From NCBI GenBank assembly GCA_932294295.1, contig OW028579.1:37083362-37147361 (forward strand): a DNA stretch of 64,000 bases, in the 5' to 3' direction. This DNA is from Alitta virens (lineage: Eukaryota > Annelida > Polychaeta > Phyllodocida > Nereididae). Shown piece after piece: positions 24,941 to 36,891 of this stretch. Positions within the stretch are counted from its first letter, which is position 1. Every line of letters starts with the position of its first letter. A program made the translations under genes and the position numbers. Under the pieces are notes generated by a model that was given only the letters and a program-made list of their open reading frames with translations, did no database searches and was not told the DNA's origin.

Positions 24941-26116
24941 GTATCACTAACAGATGGATGTAAATTGCTATCCATATTTTTTCAAAACAAGCACAAAAAG
25001 AAAAAAAAGTCAAATCCAAACTTAGTCATCATATTCGTCTTGAAATCTTAATTTAAATTTTCCGAGGATAGTTACATTTATTTCACTTTTTAAACATAAC
25101 TTTAGCATTTGCATTTCAAAAATCCAGTCATTATCATTAAAATATCACGAATCTAAACTGTTAATATATCAAAATCACATTTAATCTTCTAAGAAGTTTA
25201 AGCAGAGTAGTCATATAAAACAGGTTTATAAGTATAAAATATTTTGAATTTAATGAACTGCAAATTGCTAAATATATTGTCCATTGCTCCTCAATACCAG
25301 ACAACTAATAATCCATAATAATGGGATAATTTTCATGCTATTTCAATTTAGCATCCCTGTGTGGAAAATGCACTTAATCCAACTGTAGAGTTACATAGTT
25401 ATTCCATGCCTCACAAAAGAAAGAGGTCGTCCAAATAATGTCAAAATAATGTCTTGTATCAGGCAGACTTCAAATGATAAATTTCAACAGTCACTGTCCA
25501 AGAAACAAATGTGATTTCTATAAGTGAAAATGTCGAATGTACATTGCAGTAATTAATTGAATCAGACCCATACATTCATGCAATATAAATTATCCATTTG
25601 GTTTTATTTGTGCTTAAGTAATCTCAATAATATTTTTGTCATTATAACTCACAGCATCAAAGTACAGCAGTGCATTACCATTTTATTCTGTCTTCCATCT
25701 AGCCCGGTTCCCGGCTCCAGCGCCAGACCTGATATGTGTTGATCACCTACATGAACTTCCTTTGCATCAGAGCAAAACAAATTATCTTAGAAACAAATGA
25801 ACAATGATAAACACAACAACTATTTAAAACAATAAATGGGTCCACTGGAAATACGTTTTTGAACTAACTTTTGTGTGCTATCCCAATGGCATTAAAAAAG
25901 AGTACTTCTTGTCACCTTTTGATGTTGTTGAATAAAGTCTATCTATCTATCGGTTTTGTTGTGTCTACCAAAGATCTAATGAAAGCACTAATATCTATAC
26001 TGCATAATCAGTTATACTCCACATAGACATTTTTAACCCTCAGTGAGAAAAGTTCGAAAAGGGTAATTGTTATCATCAAGGTCTGTCCGATGGGTTGGCG
26101 AACTGGGGGGCGGACC
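24941..26116. other. AT-rich sequence, LINE-type tail only
   Basis: No gene seen. AATAAAGTCTATCTATCTAT at 25933-25952 looks like the 3' end and short tandem tail of a LINE on the + strand. Confidence 0.4.
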
Positions 26117-28810
26117 AGCGGGCGTAACACTTTAGTTTCTGAAGCAAAACTCTAACACTGATGCACTTACACAAATGAAATTTCGTAAAGTAACACACTA
26201 TATGGCCTACAGTGATGCCTTTTGATAGTCACATTGATATATGTTGGCTGGCTATGTTTTACAAGATTCTGAAAAAATTGAAAAAAAATATGGCCATAAA
26301 TACTATAGAATTTTCTAAATTGGAGAAAAATAAGGAAAATTCCTACTTTTTCAAACCTCCATACCACAGACACTGTTTACCCTACATCAATGAAATTTTA
26401 TCAATGACATATCTAAATTATAGCTGTTAACTTTTCAAACTTCATTTTGATATTCATTTCATGCTGAAAATATAATAATGGAGAATCAGAAAAAAATGCT
26501 AAAAAATTGTGTCAAATTGTGTTCCGGAGCAGAACTCTAGCATCAATCCACTTACCCAAAAAAAATGTTATATGTCATTACTCTTAGCTTAGCTGTGCAT
26601 TTTGATAGTCACATTGACATATCTCAGCTGTGTTTTAGCTTATTAGAAGAAAAAAGGAAAAAAATTAAATAAATTCCATTTCCAGAGCAGAACTCACACA
26701 CTAGTGCACAAAAAACTTGGTAAGAATATGTCTAAAATAGTGTAGAGATACCTTTTTGGAGTTTCATGACCAATAATGACAGATAATTTTATATAATTAG
26801 GTAATCTTTTATATAAATGACTCCATGATCCTTACATCAATAAGATTGTTTCTTTTTTTTAAAATATTTTACATGTGTTAAACACTTCAGTGTAAAAACT
26901 GTTTTTCAAGTGGCCTGTTAAAAACAAGTATTAAAATAAACAATAACATAAAATTATGTAAAGAACACTTTTGCTCCAGTTTTGAAGCTATAAATAATAT
27001 CACAGTTTTTTAAGCGACATTATGAGTTTGCCAGACGAGTATTAATTTCCCTAATGTCACATGCCATAACAACAGAATTGACTACATTTTGAGGAGCATT
27101 TCAATGAATAAAATCAAAATATAAACACAGAGGAAATAGTCTATACGTTCTTGTATGCGTTGCCATTTAACCTCTTTGAAAAGTTCAATACCCTCTGGTA
27201 TTGATAACAACAAAACAACCAGTAATAATTGTAGCTGCACCTATTTTGAAGTCTTTGAATAGTATTAACATTAGAATTTGTATAACCCCATACAGTACAA
27301 GCGTAATCAGAAAGTGGTATCATACAAGTCTTATAAGGGAGTTCAAGTATATTCCTAGGTATAATATAACTCAAACGGCATAACCATGAAAGCTTTTTTG
27401 TAATATTTTTAGCAACTTCATGTACATGTTTATCAAATTTGAGACCAGCATCAACATGTACTCCCAAGATATTTAGATACAGATACACTCTGAACAGATT
27501 CATAATTTAGTTCTAAACCATATTCATTTTGATCATCATTCAGTATTGTTGACCTATGAACATACCACCTGTTTTGTTTACATTAGGCACAAGACAATTT
27601 GCTGAATGCCATGAGGCAGCATCTTTAAGACATTTGTTTTAGTTGCTTAAGGCAAATATACATGTTATATGAGATTTCAGGTACATTTTTACCATCACAG
27701 TATATAATTTGATATAGCCAGGAAAATCATTCACAAATAATGTAAACAGCAGGGGATATATAAATACAAATCATTGATATATCTAGATAATAGTACTTTC
27801 ACTTTTTAAGCTTCATTTTGACATTGTTTCATCCTTCTTTTTTTCTCATAATAATGGGAAATTTGGAAAAAATGCTAAAAATTGTGTTGCTTTCTTCATA
27901 TTCCTTAGCATCCCATACTTAACAATGACAGCCGTAATTGTTTTACAATTCATGTGCATTTGAAATATTTGATCAGATTTGTAATTATTTGTATTAAGAC
28001 TTTATTTATTTAAATACAAGTAAATACAACCTTAAAGGTTTATTTTGTATGAAATCATACCCAACATCTTCATGAGGCATAGCATTGCTGCTGAATTTCA
28101 GATATATATATTCCTTAGGCTCAATGCCACAGCCCATATGTATATATGACTATTTTGGACATAGAAGTGATAGTTTAAGTTGTAGATTAGTTAAGGGAGC
28201 GTACTATTGTGTTGATAATTCTAGCAGCTGAATACTCCTTATTGTGCATAAAATCTTTGAAACAGAACCATTAAATGGCAGAAAAGGTGCACATGAAAAA
28301 TAAGACCACTAGTATAGTAATATACACAAATATGTTTAATTTCATCGTCCAAAAATCAATCAGGGTATTGGCCATTAAGCTAAAATAAATGCAGTTCTTG
28401 TGTATTTAAAGAAGGTTCATCATTTTTTATTCATTCATATTTACCAAATTGTCTGAATATTACAATGTGGATGTTAATATCCATGTATATTTGACTTAAA
28501 ATTTATCAGACTTTGTAATAACCCACGGGAACACTGTATTATTTAACACTTAACGGAATATAATGAACAAATTAAGAAATTCAAGAGTTCAAAAAATAGG
28601 ACATCTTGGACACTAATTAACAAAATCGTTTCGGCTCATCGCACACAGTATATAAACAATTTTGTGGAACATAGCCGAGATATGTCAGTGTGGCTATCAA
28701 AAGGCACCATTAGGCCATATAGAGTGTTACTGCATAAAATTTCATTGGGGGTAAATGCATTGAGTTAGAGTTCTGCTCTGGAAATGAAAGTGTAACACCC
28801 GCCCTCCTGC
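26117..28810. mobile_element. 2.7-kb element with about 140-bp inverted ends
   Basis: The left arm (26117-26256) and right arm (28670-28810) are inverted copies at roughly three-quarters identity. They share AGCAAAACTCTAAC/AGCAGAACTCTAAC, ACTCTATATGGCCTA and GCCTTTTGATAG. A third partial copy lies at about 26521-26640 and a fourth near 26680. There is no transposase frame. A LINE fragment lies inside. This is probably an old foldback or composite DNA element. Confidence 0.6.
27120..27620 (-). mobile_element. LINE fragment (after the RT domain)
   Basis: The - strand frame reads ILGVHVDAGLKFDKHVHEV, then LSWLCRLSYIIP, ...DYACTVWGYTN and IQRLQNRC. This is the conserved segment following the RT catalytic domain in non-LTR retrotransposons. 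It is truncated at both ends and frameshifted. Confidence 0.8.
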
Positions 28811-29379
28811 GGGTCGGTCGAACACTTAACAATTTTATTGATGCCTGTGTGAATGTGTATGTGGGATTCGCTGAGGGTTTAGCTGCAGCACAGCCTATGT
28901 TTTTCTCTTGTTGTAAGATAACTCCCTCCTGAGTGCAAACTGAACTGGTCTTGTGTAATATGGGCAGTAAAAACAAACAATGAAAAAAACTTGTAAGTAT
29001 GCCTAACGGAGTATAGTTACATAGTTATATCCCTCATAGTCCGGAGCTAACTAACATTGCTTATATCCCTCTGCCTTCGGCGTTGGGATATAACCAACAA
29101 AAATGTTAGTGAGCTCGCTCCTATATATTACTAATTTCCCTCAATTGTACATAGTTTAAATTTTGTGACAAAGGATCCAAAGATCACCCCAACTATGACA
29201 TGTCAATGAGGGGTTTATTGTTGAACAAGGTCAGTTTATTATATATCATCTTTATTTCATACCCAGTGGCACACCTAAAATTGAAATTTTTTTAACAATA
29301 CTAAAATTAGTTACACATGATTTTTAAAAGATATAGTTTAATTTACAGAAATTTGATATATGAGTTCATTCACTTCATC
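28811..29379. repeat. Non-coding, with a hairpin at 29043-29121
   Basis: GGAGCTAACTAACATT (29043-29058) pairs imperfectly with AATGTTAGTGAGCTCGCTCC (29102-29121). Inside it, TTATATCCC pairs with GGGATATAA around a GC-rich turn (CTGCCTTCGGCG). The style resembles the hairpin at the left end of the 11205-12173 insertion. No gene is present. Confidence 0.45.
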
Positions 29380-30200
29380 AATTGTCAACATGCAGTGCTT
29401 CTCTCTGTCCTCACCAAAAGCAGTTCCTTGAGGGTGCATGTCATACACTGGGCATTAAGAGGTTTACAGGTCTTCATGCAGTGAGATTTTGCATTGCTAT
29501 TATTTGATACATCATAGCTAGTACCAAGCGCCTTACAACCGTACTCAACATTGCTTTTCAGTAAAGCTCATAGCATTTTGCATCACATATGCAATTACTT
29601 GGACCTTGTGATTCATAGCAGAATTAGCAAATTTTAACATCCTTTGCCTAAACATGAGTCTGTGAGGCATGCTACAATATCACAGTGAGTCCTATATGGT
29701 AATTTCCATATCTGCCTTAATGCTTTTCGCCACACAACGCAAAGTTTTTCGATACTTTTGAAGTTCTGTAATAATGCACCATAGAATGATGAGCAATATT
29801 TGATGAAAAGCTCTGACTGAATTTCTGGAAAGAAATTTCCAAATTTGCAACGAAAGCTATTAAATTGTCTGTAAATCTTGGTAGTAATCCCAACAATATC
29901 TGTACATCGGATGTCAGCAAATAATCTGTGACCTAGATGTTCTACTGAGCTCATGTTAGTCAGTTCTGCATCACCCATTTTGATTTTACTTGTGAAATTT
30001 CCATGCCGTTGAAATATTATGTATTGACTTTTACATCCATTAAAAGCCAAAAGATATTCCTTTGAGTATGTTTGACACACTTCAATCATTTTTCTAATCC
30101 AAGCTTTGTAGGGGACATAAGCACTAAGTCATCTGCATATGCCATGCATCCCACATTATTAGTTTTTACACGTTTATTAGATCTACTATATTATAATACA
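29380..30200 (-). mobile_element. LINE fragment with YADD motif
   Basis: On the - strand near 30150-30120 the reading MAYADDLVLMSPTKLGLE contains the RT catalytic YADD. After a one-base frameshift the frame 30089-29634 continues with YLLAFNGCKS, then the region ending WRKALRQIWKLPYRTHC. These are the end of the RT domain and the linker of a non-LTR retrotransposon. It is decayed and 5' truncated. Confidence 0.85.
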
Positions 30201-30239
30201 TGACATTGGTTACCGAGCTAAAGCTGCTCCTAACTGTTA

Positions 30240-30612
30240 CAATGTCACAGAAAGAGTGAGGACTTTTCAGTAACTGAAAAGCGGGCAGGATGAGTCATGT
30301 TCTGATGTGTCCCATGTTACTTTGGTGACTCATCACTGTAATCACATCAAGAAGTTGACTCATCAAGCTGTCAAATGGCCTGTCTGGCTTTTTTACACCA
30401 GAAGGCAGGCTGATCTGCTCACTGATGATATAGATCAGTGAATCATATTAATTTAGCTGATCATGTACTCAGCTGACCAAGTGCCTTATGACACATCTTC
30501 AGACCTGCTGCCTATCATGAGTCATCATGCATCATGCACATTTGCAATAGAAAAGATAGGGATATGCATCACTGATGACTCATCATGCCTAAAGCAGGAA
30601 TATTCCTCACTC
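30240..30612. other. Cluster of TGACTCA-like palindromes
   Basis: About five TGAGTCA/TGACTCA sites occur within 300 bases (near 30293, 30329, 30355, 30518 and 30580), with other TGATCA-type short palindromes between them. There is no gene. The cluster may be part of a foldback repeat rather than a regulatory region. Confidence 0.35.
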
Positions 30613-31130
30613 TTAAGGGGCATTCAAACTGTCATGGATAAGACCTGCGTATGATGATGGATATACATTATTTTTACTTTTGTTCATCCTTGTCCATACG
30701 TGATTCACTCACTGAGCGTTTTACGTATACTCACTCTAATTCGTAGAACACTCCTGGTCTTGCTTGACCACTCAAGTGCATACGTAGAGAGGGTTTAAAC
30801 ATGTTTAAAACTTTGGCGGATGTTCTACGAGTAAATTGTTTATATCAGTTACCTGACTCACTTGGGATTCACTGGGGATACGTTCTACATACGTTCTACG
30901 TACGTTTTACGAGAACGTACATTCTATGTACGTTATACGTAGCCATACGTAGCTACACGTAGCCATCCACCCGCATCCACTCGTAGGATGCTCATAAAAT
31001 GCTCAGCGGACGTCCATCGCCTGCCCGTTGTCTCCCATGCCCATCCTTGCCCATTCTTGAACTACTCGCATGGGCCATCTACGAGCAATCTACGAGCAAT
31101 CGTATATTAGTTACCCAGATAATAACCTCA
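30613..31130 (+). mobile_element. Small inverted-repeat-type element, GGGG..CACTGTCA family (member 1)
   Basis: The left end TTAAGGGGCATTCAAACTGT matches the end of the element at 53041-53858. The interiors share GAGCGTTTTACGTATACTC, CTTGACCACTCA and AAACATGTTTAAAACTTTGG. The interior is crowded with short near-repeats such as TACGTACG and CCATCCTTGCCC. TTAA at the left edge suggests a piggyBac-like target. The right end is not resolved. Confidence 0.55.
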
Positions 31131-31713
31131 GAACCACATTTATTGTTTGGTATTTCTTGTTACCTTGTTATATCATATGTCAAAATGACCAGCTAAATAA
31201 AATGACTGTTTCTTCAAGAGCTGCCACTTGATGTCAAAGCATTGTTGGCCTGCCTGCTATTTGTGACCTTTGAATAAAGGGGGTTTCACACATAGCCGGA
31301 TCAGACGCCGGAGCGTCCCGGTGGACAACTCCGGAATACTCCCGCATACTCCGGGGAAAGCCGTGTAAACATCGTGTTCATGTCCGGCATTGTCCGTCAT
31401 TGTCCGGGGCGCTCCAGGACCACCTTGGGACTCCGGGGGAAAAAATTAAACATGTTTAATTTTTCATGCCGGAGTTCCCGGAGTAATTTAATCCGTGTAG
31501 ATCCGTGTAGATCCGTGTAGATCCGTGTAGATCCGTATAGACTCCCAATATACTCCGCCGATCTCCGGGAATCTCCGTATTGACTCCGGCATATCTCCGG
31601 CTACATCCGGCGTCAACCGGGCATGAATATTTCGCCGCCATTAACGCCGGAGAGTACAAGGAGCAACACGGTTCCACACGAATGAACACGGTGTAAAGAC
31701 CGGTGATATCCGC

Positions 31714-31844
31714 TGTAAAGATGGTTTGTTGTTCATATAATAAAACACGAGACTCTCAGGGCTGCCATGATGATACTGATTTAATGAATCAACACAAGGT
31801 GGCGTTCATGAATACTACAGCGACATCTATGATCAATCACAACA
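31714..31844 (-). repeat. 3' LTR of the Ty3/gypsy element
   Basis: This 131-bp repeat runs TG..CA and is identical, as far as I can read, to 36761-36891. The element lies on the - strand, so this is its 3' LTR. The purine tract AAAGGAAGAGAGA on the - strand directly precedes it (plus positions 31845-31857). Confidence 0.95.
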
Positions 31845-32326
31845 TCTCTCTTCCTTTACAATGGCTCATACAATACACTAGAAACATTTTTTTTTTTTTT
31901 TAAATTTTTGTATTGAATTTAACTACAAACATTTATTTATTTATTTTATTTTTATTTTTTTTGTATCTAATTTAACTGACTAAGGTGTTAAGAATTACAC
32001 AAGATATATGCTAAATACATTGGAAGGAATATGATAGACCTACACATCTATGATAAAAGAACAATGATATATCTAAATCTGAGAGTAGTTAACATTTTAT
32101 CACATTTATTATTTTATTAGTTTTTTTTTCTATTTTATATATATATTATTATACCTTTACTACTGGTAGTGACCTTAAATGGTATCCAATATAAGAGGAC
32201 TACAAAATTAAATTTACAATAAGTAAATATCAATCACATAATCACAAGGTATTCACTACAATAATACTTCAATATCAATTAGGTAAAGTCCACAAATGTC
32301 AATTATTTCATGTTCACAGCGACAGT

Positions 32327-32743
32327 TCATAAATTCAGTTTGTCTGGCATGCGAATATTCCTTCCAGACCGGGATCGGAGTACTCTTGGTGAAGTCTGCA
32401 CAGGTTTCACGGGAACTGGGTTCGTCATCCGAGGTTGTTGATGGACACTAGGGGGCCGTTCTACAAGCCTGTGGGGGACTAATTGTCTGGGTTCAGCACA
32501 CTGTTCAGATGGTTTACTTGGGGATGGATGGACAGGGGTCACAATACGGGGCGCAGTGGCTTGACGTGGGCTTGTAGGGGGCACAATGACAGCTTGTGTG
32601 GGTCGAATCGTCGTCCTGAGGAAAACTTGTTCTCTGATGTGCTGACTATTCCGCCTCAAGGTGGAACCATTAGAATCCTGGATAACGTAGGAACGGGGAT
32701 CACTGGGCACACTTGATATGACTTTTGCTTTTTGCCATAATCA
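32327..32743 (-). CDS. C-terminal end of the Ty3/gypsy integrase, after an in-frame TGA
   Basis: This is in the same frame as the large polyprotein and separated from it by a single TGA (32741-32743). It contains SDPRSYVIQD and RRNSQHIR, the usual C-terminal integrase region, then a Pro/Ser/Arg-rich end. Either the TGA is a recent nonsense change or it is read through. The end is dispensable in some Ty3 relatives. Confidence 0.7.
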
Positions 32744-35700
32744 CTTAGATTGTTGTTGAAAATACACCAATTGACCAGGGTACAAGGGTGCGTAGTCCTG
32801 TGGACGTGCTGCTCGATCAAAGCTAGTTTTCTGCGCTGTTTGTCGTTCTTCTAACAGCTCTCGAACTTGCTCCTTGTTACGATTTCCATCTTGTATATTA
32901 CTTAGTAAAGTCGATCGTAGCTTCCTTCCCATGATTATTTCTGCTGGGCAAGGTGCATTGCTTGCAAGTGGGACAGTTCTCCAATGCAGCAATGCTAAGT
33001 ATGGGTCTGTTCCAGAGTCTATCGCTTTCTTAAGAAAATTCTTAATAGTCTGTACATTCCGTTCAGCGAACCCATTTCCCTGTGGTCTTCTTGGGGATGT
33101 TGTTACATGGTCAATAACATATTCACACATGAACTTCTTAAAGGCGTCACTGGCAAAATGGGGCCCATTGTCTGTGATTATCTTCTGAGGGATTCCGTAC
33201 TCTGAGAAGATGCTCTTCATCACCTCCACCACTGTGCTACTGGGACTTGGAGTAGGTAGCTTCCTCACCACTGGGAATTTCGAATAATAATCGACTGCGA
33301 GCAGCCACGTATCTGTGCCGATATAGAATAGGTCTGCTCCAATGTTTTGCCATGCTCGACTGGGAATTTCAAAGTTTTTGAGTGGTTCGGGCGCTTGGGA
33401 GTTCTTGAATTTCTGGCATATTTCACAAGTATTGACCAATCGCTCTATGTCCTTGTACATGGTCAACCAGAATACAGAGTCTTTGGCCAGAAGCTTTGTC
33501 TTCTCAATTCCCATGTGAGCTGTATGTAGCTGTTTCAGTATGGTGTCTTGCATTGAGTTCGGAATAACTATCTGTGAGCCCTTTAGGATAATGCCATCTT
33601 CGATGGATAACTGGTCCCTGATGGACCAATATTCACGGATATCAACAGGGATGTCCTTGATGGTCTCCGGCCATCCAATAGTGATGACTTCCTTCAGAGC
33701 GTTCAATGGTGGAGCTTGTGATGTATTGTTCTTCAATTGTTGAATCTTTTCACTTGAAAATCGCACAAAGTCCACTCTCATGTCCAGATTTATGGTCTCA
33801 GCATTTTTTTTACTCGGCATCCTTGACAAAATGTCAGCTAATAAATTCTGGGATCCTGGCACGTACTGTATGCTGAAGTTATAACCTTGCAGTTGAATGA
33901 CCATCCTCTGTAGGCGCGGTGGTGTGGCTGTTAATGATTTATCCAAAATCATTACTAATGGTTTATGATCGGTAATGACTTCAAAATACCGGCCAAAAAG
34001 ATATGAATTGAATCTCTTTGTAGCAAAGACTATTGCCAAAAGTTCTCTTTCTATGCATGAGTATCTCTGCTCTGTGGTTGTTAGACTTTTGCTGGCAAAT
34101 GCGACGGGTCTTAGTTGCCCTTCCTCGTCAGGCTGAAGTAACGCTACGCCTAATCCTTTGAGACTGGCATCACACTGGACGGTCACTTTCCTTTGCGCAT
34201 CGTAATATCGCAGGCATGATTGCTGGGTGACCTCCTTCTTTAGGTTCTCAAAGGCCATCTGGTGATGTTCTTCCCAAATAAATTGATTGTCTTGCTTGAG
34301 TAATTCTCTAAGGATTGCTGATTTGTGACTAAAATTTCTTATAAACTTTGAAAGATAGGTTATAAAGCCTAAAAAGTTTTTCAGTTCTGCTTTGCTTTGT
34401 GGGGCTGACATTTCTAGCAAATCTTGTATTTTCCTTGGATCAGGTTTCATACCTTGCGATGTATATAAGTTTCCGAAGAAGGAGATGCTCTCTTTCTTGA
34501 TTTCGCATTTTTCCGAGTTGATTTGAAGACCATGTTCTTTAGCTACTTGCATGAATTTCTTGAGATTGACATCATGCTCTTGTTCGTCCACACCGAAAAC
34601 CACAATGTCATCAGCTATGCCAACGGTACCAGGACACTTCTCGAGCAGCCGGTCCATCTCCATCTGAAATATGTCCTGGCTAACCTTCAGCCCAAAAGGT
34701 AAGCGTTTGAAACAATACCTTCCGAAGGGGCTTTGGAATGTTGTTAATTTCTGGCTTTCTTCCCCAAGTCGGACTGCCCAGTACCCAGCTTTCGCATCTA
34801 ATTTCGAAAAAACTTTAGCCTTCGCGAACTTGTGATTAACTTCTTCAACTGTCTGATTTCGGTGGACAGGTCGTACCAACGCTTCATTTAGTGCTCTTGG
34901 GTCGAGGCATATTCTTAAGGATCCATTACTTTTTGTGACATATGTCAAAGAACTGACCCACTCAGTGGGCTCCTCGATGCGCCTGATCACATCTTGTTCG
35001 ACCATCCTGTCCAGCTCTGTCTTGATTTTATCTTTGAGGGCAATTGGCACTCTTCTCGGTGCATCTATGCGAGGTGTGATATTGGGGTTTGTTTTCAACT
35101 GATGTACATTCGGAAAACATCCGATCTTATCGAACTGGTCAGGGTATTCTTTCATGAGGTCCTCCACATTTCTAATGGTGCCTTCCTTCACTACTGAACA
35201 GTGTAACGTGACAACTTTCATACTCTCACATGCTGGCAGTCCCAACACAGCGGGACCGGGGACATCTACTACAAAAAAGTCTATCTTCTGCCAGGGTGAG
35301 TTTTCAAAACGGCACATAATGCTAATGGTCCCAGCGCACTTAATCTTAGTGTTGTTATATGCTGTAAGTACATGATCTGTGGGTTTTACTGCAGATTGCA
35401 ACGGTTCACCCCTCTGATTGACTCTCTGTGGAAACATTTGGCGGAATGTGCGATATGGCATTGTATTTCCCTGCGCACCAGTATCCACCTTCAGGCGTAA
35501 ATTGTGCTGGCTTTTAAGATGTTCTAACTGCACCTTCAACGTTACATATGCTTCATCCCTGTTGAGTGATGAGATCCGAATGTTGTTAAAGGTGAGCTCC
35601 TCAAACTGTTCCTCCAACCCATTTTCATCATAGTAGCTATTGTACTCATACTCTTCCATGCCATTGTCTTGAATCACATTAATGTTTCTTCCTCTGCCCC

Positions 35701-36583
35701 TGCCTCTACCTCTTCTGACTGGTCTTCTTTGTCCTGGGGCCACACGCTGTTGTGGCTCACTGGACAAACAGAGAGCTGCCCAATGTCCAGTGCGACCACA
35801 TGCATAACACACAGCCAGTCGGGCGGGGCAGTGTTCCTTTCCAAAACTGTGATTCATACCACAATTTTTGCATTTTGATCTTGTGGGCCTTTCCCTATTG
35901 TTACCATGGGATGCTTGATTTCCCTTTGAATAATGTGGTGGTCTACTATCGATTGCTGCGACTTGTTCGGTCTTCTCAGGTTGTGTAATGTTTTTCTGGC
36001 GTAGAAGTGCCAACTGCTTCCGGTGTTCTAGTGCTGCTTCATAGGTGCGTCCTAAAACAATGGCATCTTTCAACTTATAATTCTTGTCCTGTTCCAATAG
36101 CTCTTTCTGATATTCCATAATTGTTGTGCTTGCTATTATTAGCTCTATAAGTCTGTCATTCAGCTCATCTGCTGTAAATTCACATTTATTAGCCATCAGT
36201 CGACATCTACTCACAAAACTGTCTATGCACTCCTCGTTGGTCTGTCTATATTCCATCAACTTTAGCCTACAAACTCGGAAGCTTTCAGGGGGCTCAATTT
36301 GTTCTGTCATAATGTCAAAAATCTTGCTGGCATCTTTCTTCTGTGCGGCCGTCAAGGTACTCACGAAACTGTTATATTGCATCAGGCCCTTGTCTCCAAC
36401 TCCTAGAAGGAGATTTGCAACCTTCTGTTCAGGACTGCAATCTTTTATAACAAAATACAGTTCCATTTTTTGTCTGAATAAACGAAATGTCTCTGGCACA
36501 TTGTCTGATGTCCAGTCCATTGTAGGGACCTTGCCTGCCATGGCTGTTACGATATAAACACTCACGCTGACTGTCACGTGCAC
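32741..36583 (-). CDS. Ty3/gypsy Gag-Pol polyprotein
   Basis: One open frame of 1280 codons. The likely start is the ATG at 36541 (MAGKVP), 14 codons inside the frame. Domains in order: Gag (about 30-200); two zinc knuckles (238-272, the second a canonical C-x2-C-x4-H-x4-C); Arg/Gly-rich linker; protease with DTGA (367-370); reverse transcriptase with IADD (656-659); RNase H from about 800 (QCDAS); integrase with H1020, H1023, C1053 and C1056, then D1084, D1138 and E1174. Gag and Pol are fused with no frameshift. A TGA ends the frame before the integrase C-terminus. All catalytic residues are present and the LTRs are identical, so the insertion is very young. It is a retrotransposon of the host genome; no envelope gene was seen. 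Confidence 0.95.
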   Translation of the reverse strand: MHVTVSVSVYIVTAMAGKVPTMDWTSDNVPETFRLFRQKMELYFVIKDCSPEQKVANLLLGVGDKGLMQYNSFVSTLTAAQKKDASKIFDIMTEQIEPPESFRVCRLKLMEYRQTNEECIDSFVSRCRLMANKCEFTADELNDRLIELIIASTTIMEYQKELLEQDKNYKLKDAIVLGRTYEAALEHRKQLALLRQKNITQPEKTEQVAAIDSRPPHYSKGNQASHGNNRERPTRSKCKNCGMNHSFGKEHCPARLAVCYACGRTGHWAALCLSSEPQQRVAPGQRRPVRRGRGRGRGRNINVIQDNGMEEYEYNSYYDENGLEEQFEELTFNNIRISSLNRDEAYVTLKVQLEHLKSQHNLRLKVDTGAQGNTMPYRTFRQMFPQRVNQRGEPLQSAVKPTDHVLTAYNNTKIKCAGTISIMCRFENSPWQKIDFFVVDVPGPAVLGLPACESMKVVTLHCSVVKEGTIRNVEDLMKEYPDQFDKIGCFPNVHQLKTNPNITPRIDAPRRVPIALKDKIKTELDRMVEQDVIRRIEEPTEWVSSLTYVTKSNGSLRICLDPRALNEALVRPVHRNQTVEEVNHKFAKAKVFSKLDAKAGYWAVRLGEESQKLTTFQSPFGRYCFKRLPFGLKVSQDIFQMEMDRLLEKCPGTVGIADDIVVFGVDEQEHDVNLKKFMQVAKEHGLQINSEKCEIKKESISFFGNLYTSQGMKPDPRKIQDLLEMSAPQSKAELKNFLGFITYLSKFIRNFSHKSAILRELLKQDNQFIWEEHHQMAFENLKKEVTQQSCLRYYDAQRKVTVQCDASLKGLGVALLQPDEEGQLRPVAFASKSLTTTEQRYSCIERELLAIVFATKRFNSYLFGRYFEVITDHKPLVMILDKSLTATPPRLQRMVIQLQGYNFSIQYVPGSQNLLADILSRMPSKKNAETINLDMRVDFVRFSSEKIQQLKNNTSQAPPLNALKEVITIGWPETIKDIPVDIREYWSIRDQLSIEDGIILKGSQIVIPNSMQDTILKQLHTAHMGIEKTKLLAKDSVFWLTMYKDIERLVNTCEICQKFKNSQAPEPLKNFEIPSRAWQNIGADLFYIGTDTWLLAVDYYSKFPVVRKLPTPSPSSTVVEVMKSIFSEYGIPQKIITDNGPHFASDAFKKFMCEYVIDHVTTSPRRPQGNGFAERNVQTIKNFLKKAIDSGTDPYLALLHWRTVPLASNAPCPAEIIMGRKLRSTLLSNIQDGNRNKEQVRELLEERQTAQKTSFDRAARPQDYAPLYPGQLVYFQQQSK

Positions 36584-36760
36584 TGCTGGGCGATATTGTG
36601 ATGATTTGACTTTGTCTACTGTAGATTGTTGCTGCTGTTTCTGTCACCTGCCGTGGCTGTTGTTGTTCTTGTCGTGCTTTTCTTCATGTCGTGCTTATCT
36701 TTATGCCCTTCTCTTCATTTTCAATTTCTGCAACACTCTTCCTTCCATTAGCTGCCACCA

Positions 36761-36891
36761 TGTAAAGATGGTTTGTTGTTCATATAATAAAACACGAGAC
36801 TCTCAGGGCTGCCATGATGATACTGATTTAATGAATCAACACAAGGTGGCGTTCATGAATACTACAGCGACATCTATGATCAATCACAACA
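36761..36891 (-). repeat. 5' LTR of the Ty3/gypsy element
   Basis: Same 131-bp sequence as 31714-31844. On the - strand it is followed at once by TGGTGGCAGCTAATGG (36760 downwards), a plausible tRNA primer-binding site starting with TGG. Flanks are CCGC on the left of the element and CCGT on the right, an imperfect 4-bp target duplication. Confidence 0.95.

Noticed and set aside
32874..36557. Several + strand frames of 60-143 codons within the Ty3/gypsy element
   Set aside because: They are shadows of the 1280-codon polyprotein on the other strand.
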